Below, one piece after another: positions 52,732 through 61,193 of a stretch of DNA of 64,000 bases. The position numbers and the translations under genes are program-made. Under the pieces are notes generated by a model. That model was not told the origin of the DNA and did not search any database. It saw nothing but the letters and a program-made list of their open reading frames with translations. Every line of letters begins with the position of its first letter. The first letter of the stretch is position 1. Location of the stretch: the NCBI RefSeq assembly GCF_019904235.1, contig NZ_CP063202.1:2356001-2420000 (forward strand), read 5' to 3'. This DNA comes from Erythrobacter sp. SCSIO 43205. GTDB taxonomy: Bacteria; Pseudomonadota; Alphaproteobacteria; Sphingomonadales; Sphingomonadaceae.

Positions 52732-53358
52732 CTACTCGCTGACCGGTACAAGTCGGCGCATTCCAGCCACCTGGCATTTCGCTCCGCTGCGCGATTGCAG
52801 CTGGTCGCGTTTTACACAAAGGCGTCCGTCATCGTTGCGCTCAACATAGAAGCCGGAATAGAAATCGCGCGCCCGGCATCCGCGAGCAAGGTTGAGGCTG
52901 ACGATGCGCTGATCATTCAGAAAAAGCAGCAAACGATTGCCATTGCCCGTCTGAACCCCGGCGATACCGGAGACGGGTACACAATTGTCCATCTTACGCT
53001 CTTCAAAAGTGGCCGGCAGACCCTGTCGCGGCAGCCTTGCAAGCAAGCTGTTGCGATTGCCCTGGCGGTAAGGCGAGATGCGGATAGTCACCCGGCGCTC
53101 AATCCGCACCTGATGGGCGGTGTTCGCATTATACAGCGCTTGCAAGGGGTTAGCGCCGCTCACTTCAGACGGGATCGCAAGCGGGAGAGCAGGAGCCACC
53201 GGATCGCTATGCGATGCAGAGCCGATGTCGGGCGAGACACATTGAGGAGCAGAAACCATCGGGACGCCGCGCACCTCGTCTGCATCAGACGCGCCGCTTC
53301 CAAGCCCCAAAGGCAATAAAAGCGCAAGCGTCGTCGCCAAGGCGAAACTGCTAGACAT
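52732..53358 (-). CDS. Hypothetical secreted protein
   Basis: From the ATG at 53358 the product has 208 residues with a signal-like N-terminus (SSSFALATTLALLLPLGLGSGASDA). The mature part has RVTIRISPYRQGNRNSLLARLPRQ, FEERKMDNCVPVSGIAGVQTGNGNRLLLFLNDQRIVSLNLARGCRARDFYSGFYVERNDDGRLCVKRD with three to four cysteines (one in a repeated context of C-x-R). I recognise no domain. The pattern RDFYSGFYVE..DGRLCVKRD recalls secreted proteins of other sphingomonads of unknown role. Confidence 0.55.
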   Translation of the reverse strand: MSSSFALATTLALLLPLGLGSGASDADEVRGVPMVSAPQCVSPDIGSASHSDPVAPALPLAIPSEVSGANPLQALYNANTAHQVRIERRVTIRISPYRQGNRNSLLARLPRQGLPATFEERKMDNCVPVSGIAGVQTGNGNRLLLFLNDQRIVSLNLARGCRARDFYSGFYVERNDDGRLCVKRDQLQSRSGAKCQVAGMRRLVPVSE

Positions 53359-53515
53359 GAAGTCCCTTCTTCCCTCCGGTGAATTCAGCCAATTCCCACA
53401 TTTGGCCCGGTCAGTATGCACGAATTAGCATGGATGATTGAACGCTGCCTTAATACTCTCACCCGCTTGGCAAAGCTCTGGCAAAGCTGCGCTCTTGTGT
53501 GGCATAGATACCTCA

Positions 53516-54955
53516 ATGAACGCGATCTCACCCCCATTGAGTGCCTTTTGCGCAAAAGCCAGCGAATTGCTCGGGCCAAAAGGCTGGATGACTCAGGTCG
53601 AGGATCTGGAGCCTTGGCTTACCGATTGGCGCGGGCGTTATACCGGCAAAGCGCTTGGCCTTGCTTCGCCTGCCTCGACGCAGGAAGTGGCTGCATTAGT
53701 GAAGCTTTGCGCCGAACATGAAGTTCCCATTGTTCCTCAAGGTGGCAATAGCGGGATGGCCGGGGGCGCAACGCCCGATAAAAGCGGCACTTCAGTGCTT
53801 TTGTCGATGCGACGCATGAACGCCATCCGCTCGCTGGATGCCGCCGCTGGTCAAGCAGTGTGCGAGGCGGGCGTGATTTTGCAAACCTTCCAAGAGGCAG
53901 CTGAGGCAGCCGACCTTCGTTTCCCCCTCACCCTTGGCGGAAAAGGGTCCGCGACCATTGGCGGGCTGATTTCGACCAATGCGGGCGGTACTCAAGTACT
54001 GCGCCACGGGACCATGCGCGCTCAGGTTCTGGGGATTGAGGCGGTGCTCGCTGATGGCAGCATATTCAACGCCTTGACGGCCTTGAAAAAAGACAATCGC
54101 GGATTCGACTTAAAGCAGCTGCTCATCGGATCGGAAGGCACTTTGGGCATTGTGACGGCGGCGACCTTGCGCCTTCTTCCGGCGCCGCGAGCGCGCGCGA
54201 CCGCCTGGGTGGGGCTGAGCGCCCTTCCCGATGCGCGCACGCTTCTTCGCCGGATTGACCGCGCTTTAGGAAACACTTTGGAAGGGTTCGAGATAGTCCC
54301 TCGACACTGTCTTGAAAGCGTCCTTGCCCACCTTCCCGATGCGCGCGCGCCCATGGATGATCATCATCCCTGGAACGCGTTGATAGAATGCGTCGCTATC
54401 GAAGGCGATGATGCGGCGCTGCGCGAAAAGCTGGAAGAGGCGTTGGCTGCCGCTGTTGAAGACGGTCTTGTGGCAGACGCGGTGATTGCGACCAATGAAC
54501 GGCAAGCAGACGATTTTTGGACCCTGCGCGATTCCATCTCCGCCGCAGAACGCGCGCTCGGCCCTGCGATGCAGCACGACATCAGCGTTCCGGTTGAGAA
54601 AATGCCCGAATTCATCCTCGAAGCCTCTCCCCTGATCGAGGCGGAATTTGCAGGCACGCGCGCGGTGGCCTTTGGTCATCTGGGCGATGGCAATGTCCAC
54701 TTCCACGTCCTCGCGCCACAGGACGCTGTTCCGGGTGAATGGGAAGAAGCGGAAGGGAAAAAGGTCAGCGCGCGGGTCTATGATCTGGTGAGCGCGTGGG
54801 GCGGCTCGATCAGTGCAGAGCACGGCATCGGACAGATGAAAGTCGCTGACCTGAAAAGGCTTGCCGATCCGGTAGCGCTTGATCTTATGGCGCGCGTTAA
54901 AGATGCGCTCGATCCAAAGGGGCTGCTTAATCCGGGCAAGCTTTTGGTAAAATAG
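53516..54955 (+). CDS. FAD-linked oxidase (GlcD/D-2-hydroxyacid dehydrogenase type)
   Basis: From the ATG at 53516 the 479-residue protein has the PCMH FAD domain (VPIVPQGGNSGMAGGATPDKSG, GGLISTNAGGTQVLRHGTMRAQVLGIEAVLADG) and the C-terminal FAD-oxidase C domain (GHLGDGNVHFHVLA, SISAEHGIGQMK, ALDPKGLLNPGKLL). The His-x-x-Gly-Asp-Gly-Asn-x-His motif marks D-2-hydroxyacid dehydrogenases such as D-lactate, D-2-hydroxyglutarate and glycolate oxidases. An earlier ATG at 53438 gives an extension without homology. sapC follows after 137 bases. Confidence 0.9.
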   Translation: MNAISPPLSAFCAKASELLGPKGWMTQVEDLEPWLTDWRGRYTGKALGLASPASTQEVAALVKLCAEHEVPIVPQGGNSGMAGGATPDKSGTSVLLSMRRMNAIRSLDAAAGQAVCEAGVILQTFQEAAEAADLRFPLTLGGKGSATIGGLISTNAGGTQVLRHGTMRAQVLGIEAVLADGSIFNALTALKKDNRGFDLKQLLIGSEGTLGIVTAATLRLLPAPRARATAWVGLSALPDARTLLRRIDRALGNTLEGFEIVPRHCLESVLAHLPDARAPMDDHHPWNALIECVAIEGDDAALREKLEEALAAAVEDGLVADAVIATNERQADDFWTLRDSISAAERALGPAMQHDISVPVEKMPEFILEASPLIEAEFAGTRAVAFGHLGDGNVHFHVLAPQDAVPGEWEEAEGKKVSARVYDLVSAWGGSISAEHGIGQMKVADLKRLADPVALDLMARVKDALDPKGLLNPGKLLVK

Positions 54956-55092
54956 CACGAGCATTTCGGCACACCGCTTGCGCCGCGCGGCAGGAGCGCC
55001 TAAAGCCCACGCGCATTTGACGGGTGGGGGTATTGCACGCTTTTCGCGAGGCCCGTCTCCCATATGAGATTAACCGGTTTAGGAGAAACCAC

Positions 55093-55878
55093 ATGGCCAG
55101 CGCGCCGAAACCGCAACTTCCGCTGTTTTACAACGACCTGCTTCCGCTCAATAGCCGCGATCACGGTGACTTTCGGGTAACGACGTTCGACGATGCGTCT
55201 TTCATCGCTGACACTCATGCGATCCCGCTGACGGTTGACGAATTCGTCGATGCACAGCGCAATTATCCAATCGTTTTCACCGCAAACGATAGCCCGCTGC
55301 CAATCGCTCTCATGGGCCTCAACGAAGGCGTTAACACCTTCATCGATGGCGAGAACAAGCTTGAAGCGGGCGTTTATGTGCCAGCTTACATCCGCCGCTA
55401 CCCCTTCATTCTCGCAAAATTGCAGGCCAATAGCGAGGATATGTCACTGTGTTTTGATCCAAAATCGGGCGTTGTGAAGCAGGCCGATGAAGGCCATGCG
55501 CTGTTCGAAGGCGAAGGTGACGAGAAAAAAGCGACCGAATATACCAACAATGTTTTGGAATTTTGTCGTCGTTTTGAAGAGTCGGGCCAACGCACCAAGG
55601 CATTCCTTGAAAAGCTTACTGAACTCGACCTTCTGATGGACGGCGAGATTGCGATCACTCGCAACGATATGCCAGAAAAACCATTTGTTTATCGCGGGTT
55701 TAAGATGGTTGACGAGAAGAAGCTGCGTGAGCTTGCGACCGACAAGGTCGAGGAACTCAACAAAAGCGGTATGCTCATGCTCATCCATGCGCATCTGTTC
55801 TCGATGAACCTGATGCGCAACATTTTTGAGCGTCAAACCGCGCAAGGCAAAGTGCCTATGCCTGAGGCCAATACTTAA
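55093..55878 (+). CDS. SapC family protein
   Basis: From the ATG at 55093, preceded by AGGAG, the 261-residue protein has LLPLNSRDHGDFRV, EFVDAQRNYPIVFTA, VYVPAYIRRYPFILA, LFEGEGDEKK and FKMVDEKKLRELATDKV. This is the SapC family (Pfam SapC), named after a Campylobacter S-layer locus but found widely in alphaproteobacteria next to cupin or oxygenase genes of unclear function. The longer in-frame reading from 55024 overlaps no homology. A structured non-coding region follows. Confidence 0.85.
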   Translation: MASAPKPQLPLFYNDLLPLNSRDHGDFRVTTFDDASFIADTHAIPLTVDEFVDAQRNYPIVFTANDSPLPIALMGLNEGVNTFIDGENKLEAGVYVPAYIRRYPFILAKLQANSEDMSLCFDPKSGVVKQADEGHALFEGEGDEKKATEYTNNVLEFCRRFEESGQRTKAFLEKLTELDLLMDGEIAITRNDMPEKPFVYRGFKMVDEKKLRELATDKVEELNKSGMLMLIHAHLFSMNLMRNIFERQTAQGKVPMPEANT

Positions 55879-55914
55879 CGCTTTCTTCCCTTAACCCTAG
55901 GGAAAACATCACCA

Positions 55915-56094
55915 ATTCCGACGTTGTTGGGGCGGCCTGCTGGTTGAAAGCGGGGCGCCCCACGCTTATGTGACGCTCGTGGGCGGTTACCCCCTCATGA
56001 GCCGCCCGGAACGCGCGATTGTTCGCTGCGATCCACCCTGAACCTGGCCACCTCGTGCTTCCCCCCCCTTTTTGCACGAGGTGGCTTCTTTTTT
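55915..56094 (+). ncRNA. Candidate structured small RNA or sapC 3' region
   Basis: No frame of note exists from 55879 to 56138. GGGCGGC at about 55930 pairs with GCCGCCC at about 56000-56010 across hairpins AAGCG..CGCTT and GCTCGTG..CATGAGC, and a terminator closes it. The strand is set by the terminator and by the preceding sapC. Either an independent RNA or the sapC 3' end; the C-rich terminator loop recalls alphaproteobacterial trans-acting sRNAs such as the alpha-r8/MmgR (suhB) family, but this match is from memory. Confidence 0.35.
56047..56094 (+). terminator. Strong rho-independent terminator after sapC
   Basis: GCCACCTCGTGC at 56047-56058 pairs perfectly with GCACGAGGTGGC at 56074-56085, closed by a loop of eight C and five T, and followed by TTCTTTTTT. 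Twelve perfect base pairs and a long T run make it the strongest terminator in the window. Confidence 0.92.
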
Positions 56095-56138
56095 AAGGTT
56101 GTGGTCTTTCTTTGGGTGCGTCCAGCAAATGGCGGGCG

Positions 56139-57185
56139 CTATTCCGCCGCTTGAGCAACGTGGCGTCCCGAACCTAAACCCGCCGTCTCAGCGCCAAGAA
56201 TCCGGACAAGGCCAGCTAGCATCTGAGCCAGCGGCCCCACTCTGGACGACGGCTCGCAAAGAGAGGCGTCGAGATAGGTGGTGCGACAAAGCTCGATTTG
56301 AATGGCGTGTATGCCCTGATTTGGGCGAGCGTGGCGATCAAGTACATATCCTCCGGAATACGGTCGATTGTGCGCAGCCACTTGTCCCGCCTCATCCAAA
56401 TATCGGAATGCGTGCGCGGCCAGAATATGATCGCACGATGCGCCATAACGGTCCCCGATCACGATCCGGGGCACTGCCTCGCCCGGAGCGCGGCGACGCA
56501 GTGGAGGCATCGAATGCAAATCAATAAGCAGCGCTGCCCCCCAGGCATCGCGTATCCGCGCAAGCTCCTTTTCCAGAAACTCATGATAGGGTCGGTGTAT
56601 CTGCTCAATGCGCCGCGCCAGCTCGTTGTGTGAAAGTTTGGAGCGCCAGATTTCTCCAAAGCCGGGCAACCGCCGAGGCACAATGCCAAGCCCGCTGCGC
56701 GCTCTTGTATTGCTGGATGGGCCGGGACGGCGGTCTTCGTCAAAGGCGCTCGTGTCAAAACCCTTGGGCCGCGAAATCATGCCCCAATCAATGTCATCCG
56801 AAGCGCGATTGAGATCAATCATGGCGCGCGGGGCGTGAGCCACCAAAAGTCCGGTGCCCGATGCGCGCGCGACCTCGACTCCAACGGCATCAACCCGGCG
56901 GTCCTCCAAGCGCAATTGCGAGGAACGCGGATCGCGCATTTGCTCAGTAATCTGGGACGGATAATTGCACCCGGCATGAGGCACGGCGATAAGCACCGGC
57001 AATGGCATATCTCGCGGCGCCACATGAACAAACGCGGGGCTTTGCGCATCGCTATCGCTTGACCATGAGATCGAGCCGCCTCTGGTCGTGACAAGCCCCT
57101 TTCGCTCGCCCAACCCGCGCGCCGCAATTTCGCCTTGCGAAAAGGTCGGTTCGGATGATCGCTCAGACTGGGAATAAGACCGCAT
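56139..57185 (-). CDS. N-formylglutamate amidohydrolase family protein
   Basis: From the ATG at 57185 the 348-residue protein has AVPHAGCNYPS, VDAVGVEVARASGTGLLVAHAPRAMIDLNRA, LLIDLHSMPP and QIELCRTTYLD, the pattern of the FGase fold with metal-binding histidines and acidic residues (HAG, DLNR, DLHSMP). FGases hydrolyse N-formylglutamate in histidine breakdown; no hut gene is near, so a more general role is possible. It is divergent from cpdR with 228 bases between. Confidence 0.85.
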   Translation of the reverse strand: MRSYSQSERSSEPTFSQGEIAARGLGERKGLVTTRGGSISWSSDSDAQSPAFVHVAPRDMPLPVLIAVPHAGCNYPSQITEQMRDPRSSQLRLEDRRVDAVGVEVARASGTGLLVAHAPRAMIDLNRASDDIDWGMISRPKGFDTSAFDEDRRPGPSSNTRARSGLGIVPRRLPGFGEIWRSKLSHNELARRIEQIHRPYHEFLEKELARIRDAWGAALLIDLHSMPPLRRRAPGEAVPRIVIGDRYGASCDHILAAHAFRYLDEAGQVAAHNRPYSGGYVLDRHARPNQGIHAIQIELCRTTYLDASLCEPSSRVGPLAQMLAGLVRILGAETAGLGSGRHVAQAAE

Positions 57186-57413
57186 GGGAGTTTCTTGCTG
57201 CCCTGTTTGCAAAGCGGTGTCAAAAAAAGATTGGACCAAAGTTCCCGCCTGGCGCGTTACCAAATACAGCCATTGCTAGGCCAAATTGCCACACGCGAAA
57301 TTCGGTTCGGCAGGTTGTCTGCCAACCAATTGGTCTGTTTTGGACGATTTTAGCGAGGGCAATACGCAAGTTCACAAAACATTTCTTAAGTGATTGGCTC
57401 TATACAGATGTGC

Positions 57414-57803
57414 ATGACGACGCCCCAAACTCCCCGAATCCTCCTTGCCGAAGATGAAGAGGCGATGCGCGCCTATCTTGAGCGCGCACTGACCAAGGCC
57501 GGCTTTCACGTGACCAGCGTGGATCGCGGGACCGAAGCGGTTCCGCTGCTCGAAAAAGAGCATTTTGATCTTCTCTTGTCTGACATTGTCATGCCCGAAA
57601 TGGACGGGATAGAGCTCGCTCAACGCTGCGCAGAAGTTTCCCCGCGCACCAAGGTCATGTTCATTACCGGTTTTGCCGCTGTATCTTTGCGCGCGAGCCG
57701 TGAACAACCTCATGCAAAAGTGCTTTCAAAGCCATTTCACCTGCGCGACCTTGTGCTTGAGGTTGAACGCGTCTTCGAAGAGCAGCGCGAAGCACACATT
57801 TAG
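57414..57803 (+). CDS. cpdR: CpdR-type response regulator
   Basis: From the ATG at 57414 the 129-residue protein is a stand-alone receiver domain: acidic pocket RILLAEDEEAMRAYL, phospho-acceptor Asp57 in LLLSDIVMPEMDGIELA, KVMFITGFAAVSLRA and KVLSKPFHLRDLVLEVE. The ITGFAA and SKPFHLRDLV stretches are characteristic of CpdR. In Caulobacter the unphosphorylated form brings ClpXP to the cell pole and starts degradation of CtrA and other cell-cycle regulators. Confidence 0.9.
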   Translation: MTTPQTPRILLAEDEEAMRAYLERALTKAGFHVTSVDRGTEAVPLLEKEHFDLLLSDIVMPEMDGIELAQRCAEVSPRTKVMFITGFAAVSLRASREQPHAKVLSKPFHLRDLVLEVERVFEEQREAHI

Positions 57804-57899
57804 CGAAATTTCACGCGAATCGCTTGCACTCGTGTGCGAGCTTCGCTAACGGGCGGCCTCTCGCATTCAATCGAGCGCGAGGCAGACAAATGATGGTGC

Positions 57900-57974
57900 G
57901 GGCGTATAGCTCAGGGGTAGAGCACTATGTTGACATCGTAGGGGTCCCAAGTTCAAATCTTGGTACGCCCACCA
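57900..57974 (+). tRNA. tRNA-Val (anticodon GAC)
   Basis: Cloverleaf: GGGCGTA acceptor, D-arm GCTCAGGGGTAGAGC, anticodon arm CTATG-TTGACAT-CGTAG with anticodon GAC, variable and T-arm CCAAGTTCAAATCTTGG, 3' TACGCCC-A with CCA encoded (57972-57974). Confidence 0.95.
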
Positions 57975-57981
57975 TCATCTC

Positions 57982-58010
57982 AAAAGGCGTCGCGATTGCG
58001 GCGCCTTTTT
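57982..58010 (+). terminator. Terminator of tRNA-Val
   Basis: AAAGGCGtCGC pairs with GCGgCGCCTTT around GATT and is followed by TT, seven bases after the tRNA. This is a standard rho-independent terminator. Confidence 0.85.
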
Positions 58011-58173
58011 GCGTTGCCGTTTGCGTATTTTTGGCAAAGCGCGCCCCATCCAGCTTCTTGCAAACTTGCAACAATATGCACCTCTGCTAGAGCCCGTTGG
58101 CACAGGATGGGATCACACATCCAGATAATTCAAATACGACGTTCCCCCGGACGGAAGGACAAGGCGTACGCCC

Positions 58174-59395
58174 ATGCAAAAAATTCAGGTGAAGAACCCG
58201 GTCGTCGAGCTCGACGGCGATGAAATGACCAAGATCATCTGGCAGTGGATCCGCGAGCGGCTGATCCTGCCCTATCTCGATATTGATCTGAAATATTACG
58301 ATCTCTCGGTTGAAAAGCGCGATGAGACGGACGACCAGATTACCATTGATGCCGCCAATGCGATCAAGGAACACGGTGTTGGTGTGAAATGCGCCACCAT
58401 CACCCCTGATGAAGCGCGCGTTGAAGAGTTCAACCTCAAGAAAATGTGGAAGTCGCCCAACGGCACGATCCGCAACATCCTTGGCGGTGTGGTTTTCCGT
58501 GAGCCTATCGTGATCGACAACGTGCCGCGCCTCGTACCGGGCTGGACCGACCCAATCGTGGTTGGCCGCCATGCCTTTGGTGACCAGTACCGCGCCACTG
58601 ATACGCTGATCCCGGGCCCTGGCCGCCTGCGCATGGTTTACGAGGGCGAGGACGGCACTGAGATTGACCTCAACGTCTTCGACTTCCCAAGCGCTGGCAT
58701 CGCAATGTCGATGTACAACTTGGACGATTCGATCCGTGACTTCGCACGTGCTTCGATGAACTATGGCCTCGACCGTGGTTGGCCAGTGTATCTTTCGACC
58801 AAGAACACCATCATGAAAGCCTATGACGGCCGCTTCAAAGACCTGTTCGAAGAGGTTTTTGAAAACGAATTCAAAGAGAAATTCGCCGAGGCTGGCATCA
58901 CTTACGAACACCGCCTGATCGACGACATGGTTGCCTCTGCTCTCAAGTGGTCGGGCAAGTTCGTGTGGGCGTGTAAGAACTATGACGGCGATGTTCAGTC
59001 CGACACCGTCGCACAAGGATTTGGCTCATTGGGCCTCATGACGTCTGTTCTGATGACGCCCGATGGCAAAACCATCGAAGCAGAAGCTGCCCACGGAACC
59101 GTTACCCGCCACTATCGCCAGCACCAGCAGGGCAAGGCGACCTCGACCAACCCGATTGCCTCGATCTTCGCGTGGACGCGTGGCCTTATGTATCGCGGCA
59201 AGTTCGACGACACGCCCGATTGTGGTCCGCTTTGCCGAAACGCTTGAGCGCGTCTGCATTGAAACGGTCGAAAAAGGACAGATGACCAAGGACTTGGCTC
59301 TGCTCATCGGTCCGGGCCAGAACTGGCTCACCACCGAGCAATTCTTCGAAGCGATCGTTCAGAACCTTGAAAAAGAAATGCAAAACTGGGCGTAA
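58174..59395 (+). CDS. icd: NADP-dependent isocitrate dehydrogenase, interrupted by a one-base frameshift
   Basis: The N-terminal 348 residues ([25 protein letters not shown]..., with [19 protein letters not shown] and [30 protein letters not shown]) match a standard dimeric Icd of about 406 residues. At 59220-59221 one extra T shifts the frame and a stop follows at 59245-59247. Without that T the reading continues as [17 protein letters not shown]... to LEKEMQNWA at 59395, giving 406 residues. It is a TCA-cycle enzyme. The extra base may be a sequencing error; if real, the gene would lose its last 55 or so residues. Confidence 0.92.
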
Positions 59396-59433
59396 TTTGC
59401 ATTTGGAACGAGCCCGCTGAAAAAGCGTAGAGT

Positions 59434-59471
59434 AAGGGCGGCCTCTCTATTCGAGCGGGCCGCCCTTTGTT
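59434..59471 (+). terminator. Terminator after icd
   Basis: AAGGGCGGCC at 59434-59443 pairs with GGCCGCCCTT at 59458-59467, followed by TGTTT. It lies 39 bases after the icd stop. Confidence 0.75.
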
Positions 59472-59492
59472 TACCGAAAAAGGTATGCCGGA

Positions 59493-61152
59493 TTGACTGA
59501 AAACCGTTTGAATCAGAGCAATAGCAAAGCGCGCCTCGAAGTGCGTCAGGCAAAACTCAAGGGACGTACGCGCAATTGGCGATCTTGTAAGGCGCGCTTA
59601 CGATGACCTGCCCGCCTACACGCAAGGCGAAATCCGGGGGCAGATCAATAACTATCCCGAAGGCTGTTTCGTTGCTCAGCTTGACGGGAAGATCGTCGGC
59701 TATTGCGCCTCGATGCGGCTCGATGAAAATGTCGCGCTTAGCGATCACACGTGGGATGAGGTCACCGGTAACGGATTTGGCTCGCGCCACGATCCCACCG
59801 GCGACTGGCTCTATGGCTATGAGCTTTGCGTAGACCCTAAGGTGCGCGGGACACGGCTTGGCAGAAGACTGTACGAAGAGCGCCGCACGCTTGCTGAACG
59901 CCTTGAACTCACGGGAATTGTCTTTGGTGGACGTATGCCGGGTTATGCCCGCGCTAAACGCCGCAAGAACAACCGGGCCGACAATCCGCAAGAATATCTG
60001 GACCTCATCCTTGAAGGGAAGGTTCATGATCCCGTCCTGCGGTTTCAGCTTGCCAACGGATTCGAGCCTGCGGGTATTTTGCACAAATATCTGCCCGAAG
60101 ACCGTGCTAGCCGCGGCAACGCTGTGCGCATGGTGTGGCGCAACCCCTATGTTGATGGCGATGCGCCTAAGAAGCACCGCCTGCCGCGCGACGTGCAAGG
60201 TGTGCGCATTGCGACCTGTCAATTGCAGGCACGCGCTGTTGCAAACTTCGATGAATTTATGGCTCAGGTGAAGTATTTCGTCGATGTCGCAGCGGATTAC
60301 GAAAGCGACTTCATCGTATTTCCTGAACTTTTCACGCTGATGCTGCTCTCTGCCGAAGAGGATGAGCTAAGCCCGCAAGAAGCAATCGAAGCCTTGAGCG
60401 AATATACGCCGCGCATCCGCACCGCGCTTTCCGAAATGGCTCTTGCCTATAACATCAACATTATCGGCGGATCACACCCTACGCGGATGCCCGATGGTGA
60501 CATCCATAACGTCGCTTACGTTTGCCTGCGCGATGGGTCGATTTATGCGCAGGAGAAAATCCACCCTACCCCCAATGAGGCGTACTGGTGGAACATCAAG
60601 GGCGGCGATTCAATCGATGCCATCCCGACCGATTGTGGTCCAATCGGCGTGCTCATCTGCTATGATTCGGAATTCCCGGAACTTGCCCGCAGGCTCGTCG
60701 ACGAAGGTGCGCGGATTATCTTCGTCCCCTTCTGCACTGACAGCCGCCAAGGCTATATGCGGGTCCGATATTGCGCTCAGGCGAGGGCGATTGAAAACCA
60801 GTGCTACGTCGTGATGAGCGGTAATGTCGGCAATCTGCCAAATGTCGCGAACATGGACATCCAATACGCGCAAAGCTGTATCCTGACGCCTTGCGATTTT
60901 CCATTCGCGCGCGACGGAATTGCCGCTGAAGCCTCGGAGAATGTCGAAACGCTCACGATCAGCGATGTAAACCTGGCAGACCTTCAATGGGCCCGCGCCG
61001 AGGGGACTGTGCAAAACCTGGCTGATCGGCGGTTCGATCTTTATCGCATTGAATGGGATAAGCGCGTAGGCAATATCTCAGACCCGATTGGCGAAGACAC
61101 GCACACGCCCGCTGCAACCCTTTCTGATGGCAGGGGGCATGGGGGCGGCTGA
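59493..61152 (+). CDS. GNAT acetyltransferase/nitrilase fusion, with a probable frameshift near the start
   Basis: The main part has a GNAT domain (GEIRGQINNYPEGCFVAQLDGKIVGYCASMRLDE... YGYELCVDPKVRGTRLGRRLYEERRTLAERL) and a C-terminal carbon-nitrogen hydrolase with the Glu-Lys-Cys triad (FPELF, KIHPTPNE, ICYDSEFPE). The likely N-terminus starts at TTG 59493 (MTENRLNQSNSKARLEVRQAKLK) in another frame. Removing one G of GGG at about 59561-59563 joins the two as KLKDVRAIGDLVRRAYDDLPAYTQGE, giving about 552 residues. Substrate unknown; the closest class is amidases of unclear role. Confidence 0.8.
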
Positions 61153-61193
61153 TAGTGTTGACCATGCAACTTTTAGAATTGGACGACTAAACG

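Noticed and set aside
59063..59395. Separate gene over the 3' end of icd
   Set aside because: It is the C-terminus of Icd in the shifted frame, not a gene of its own.
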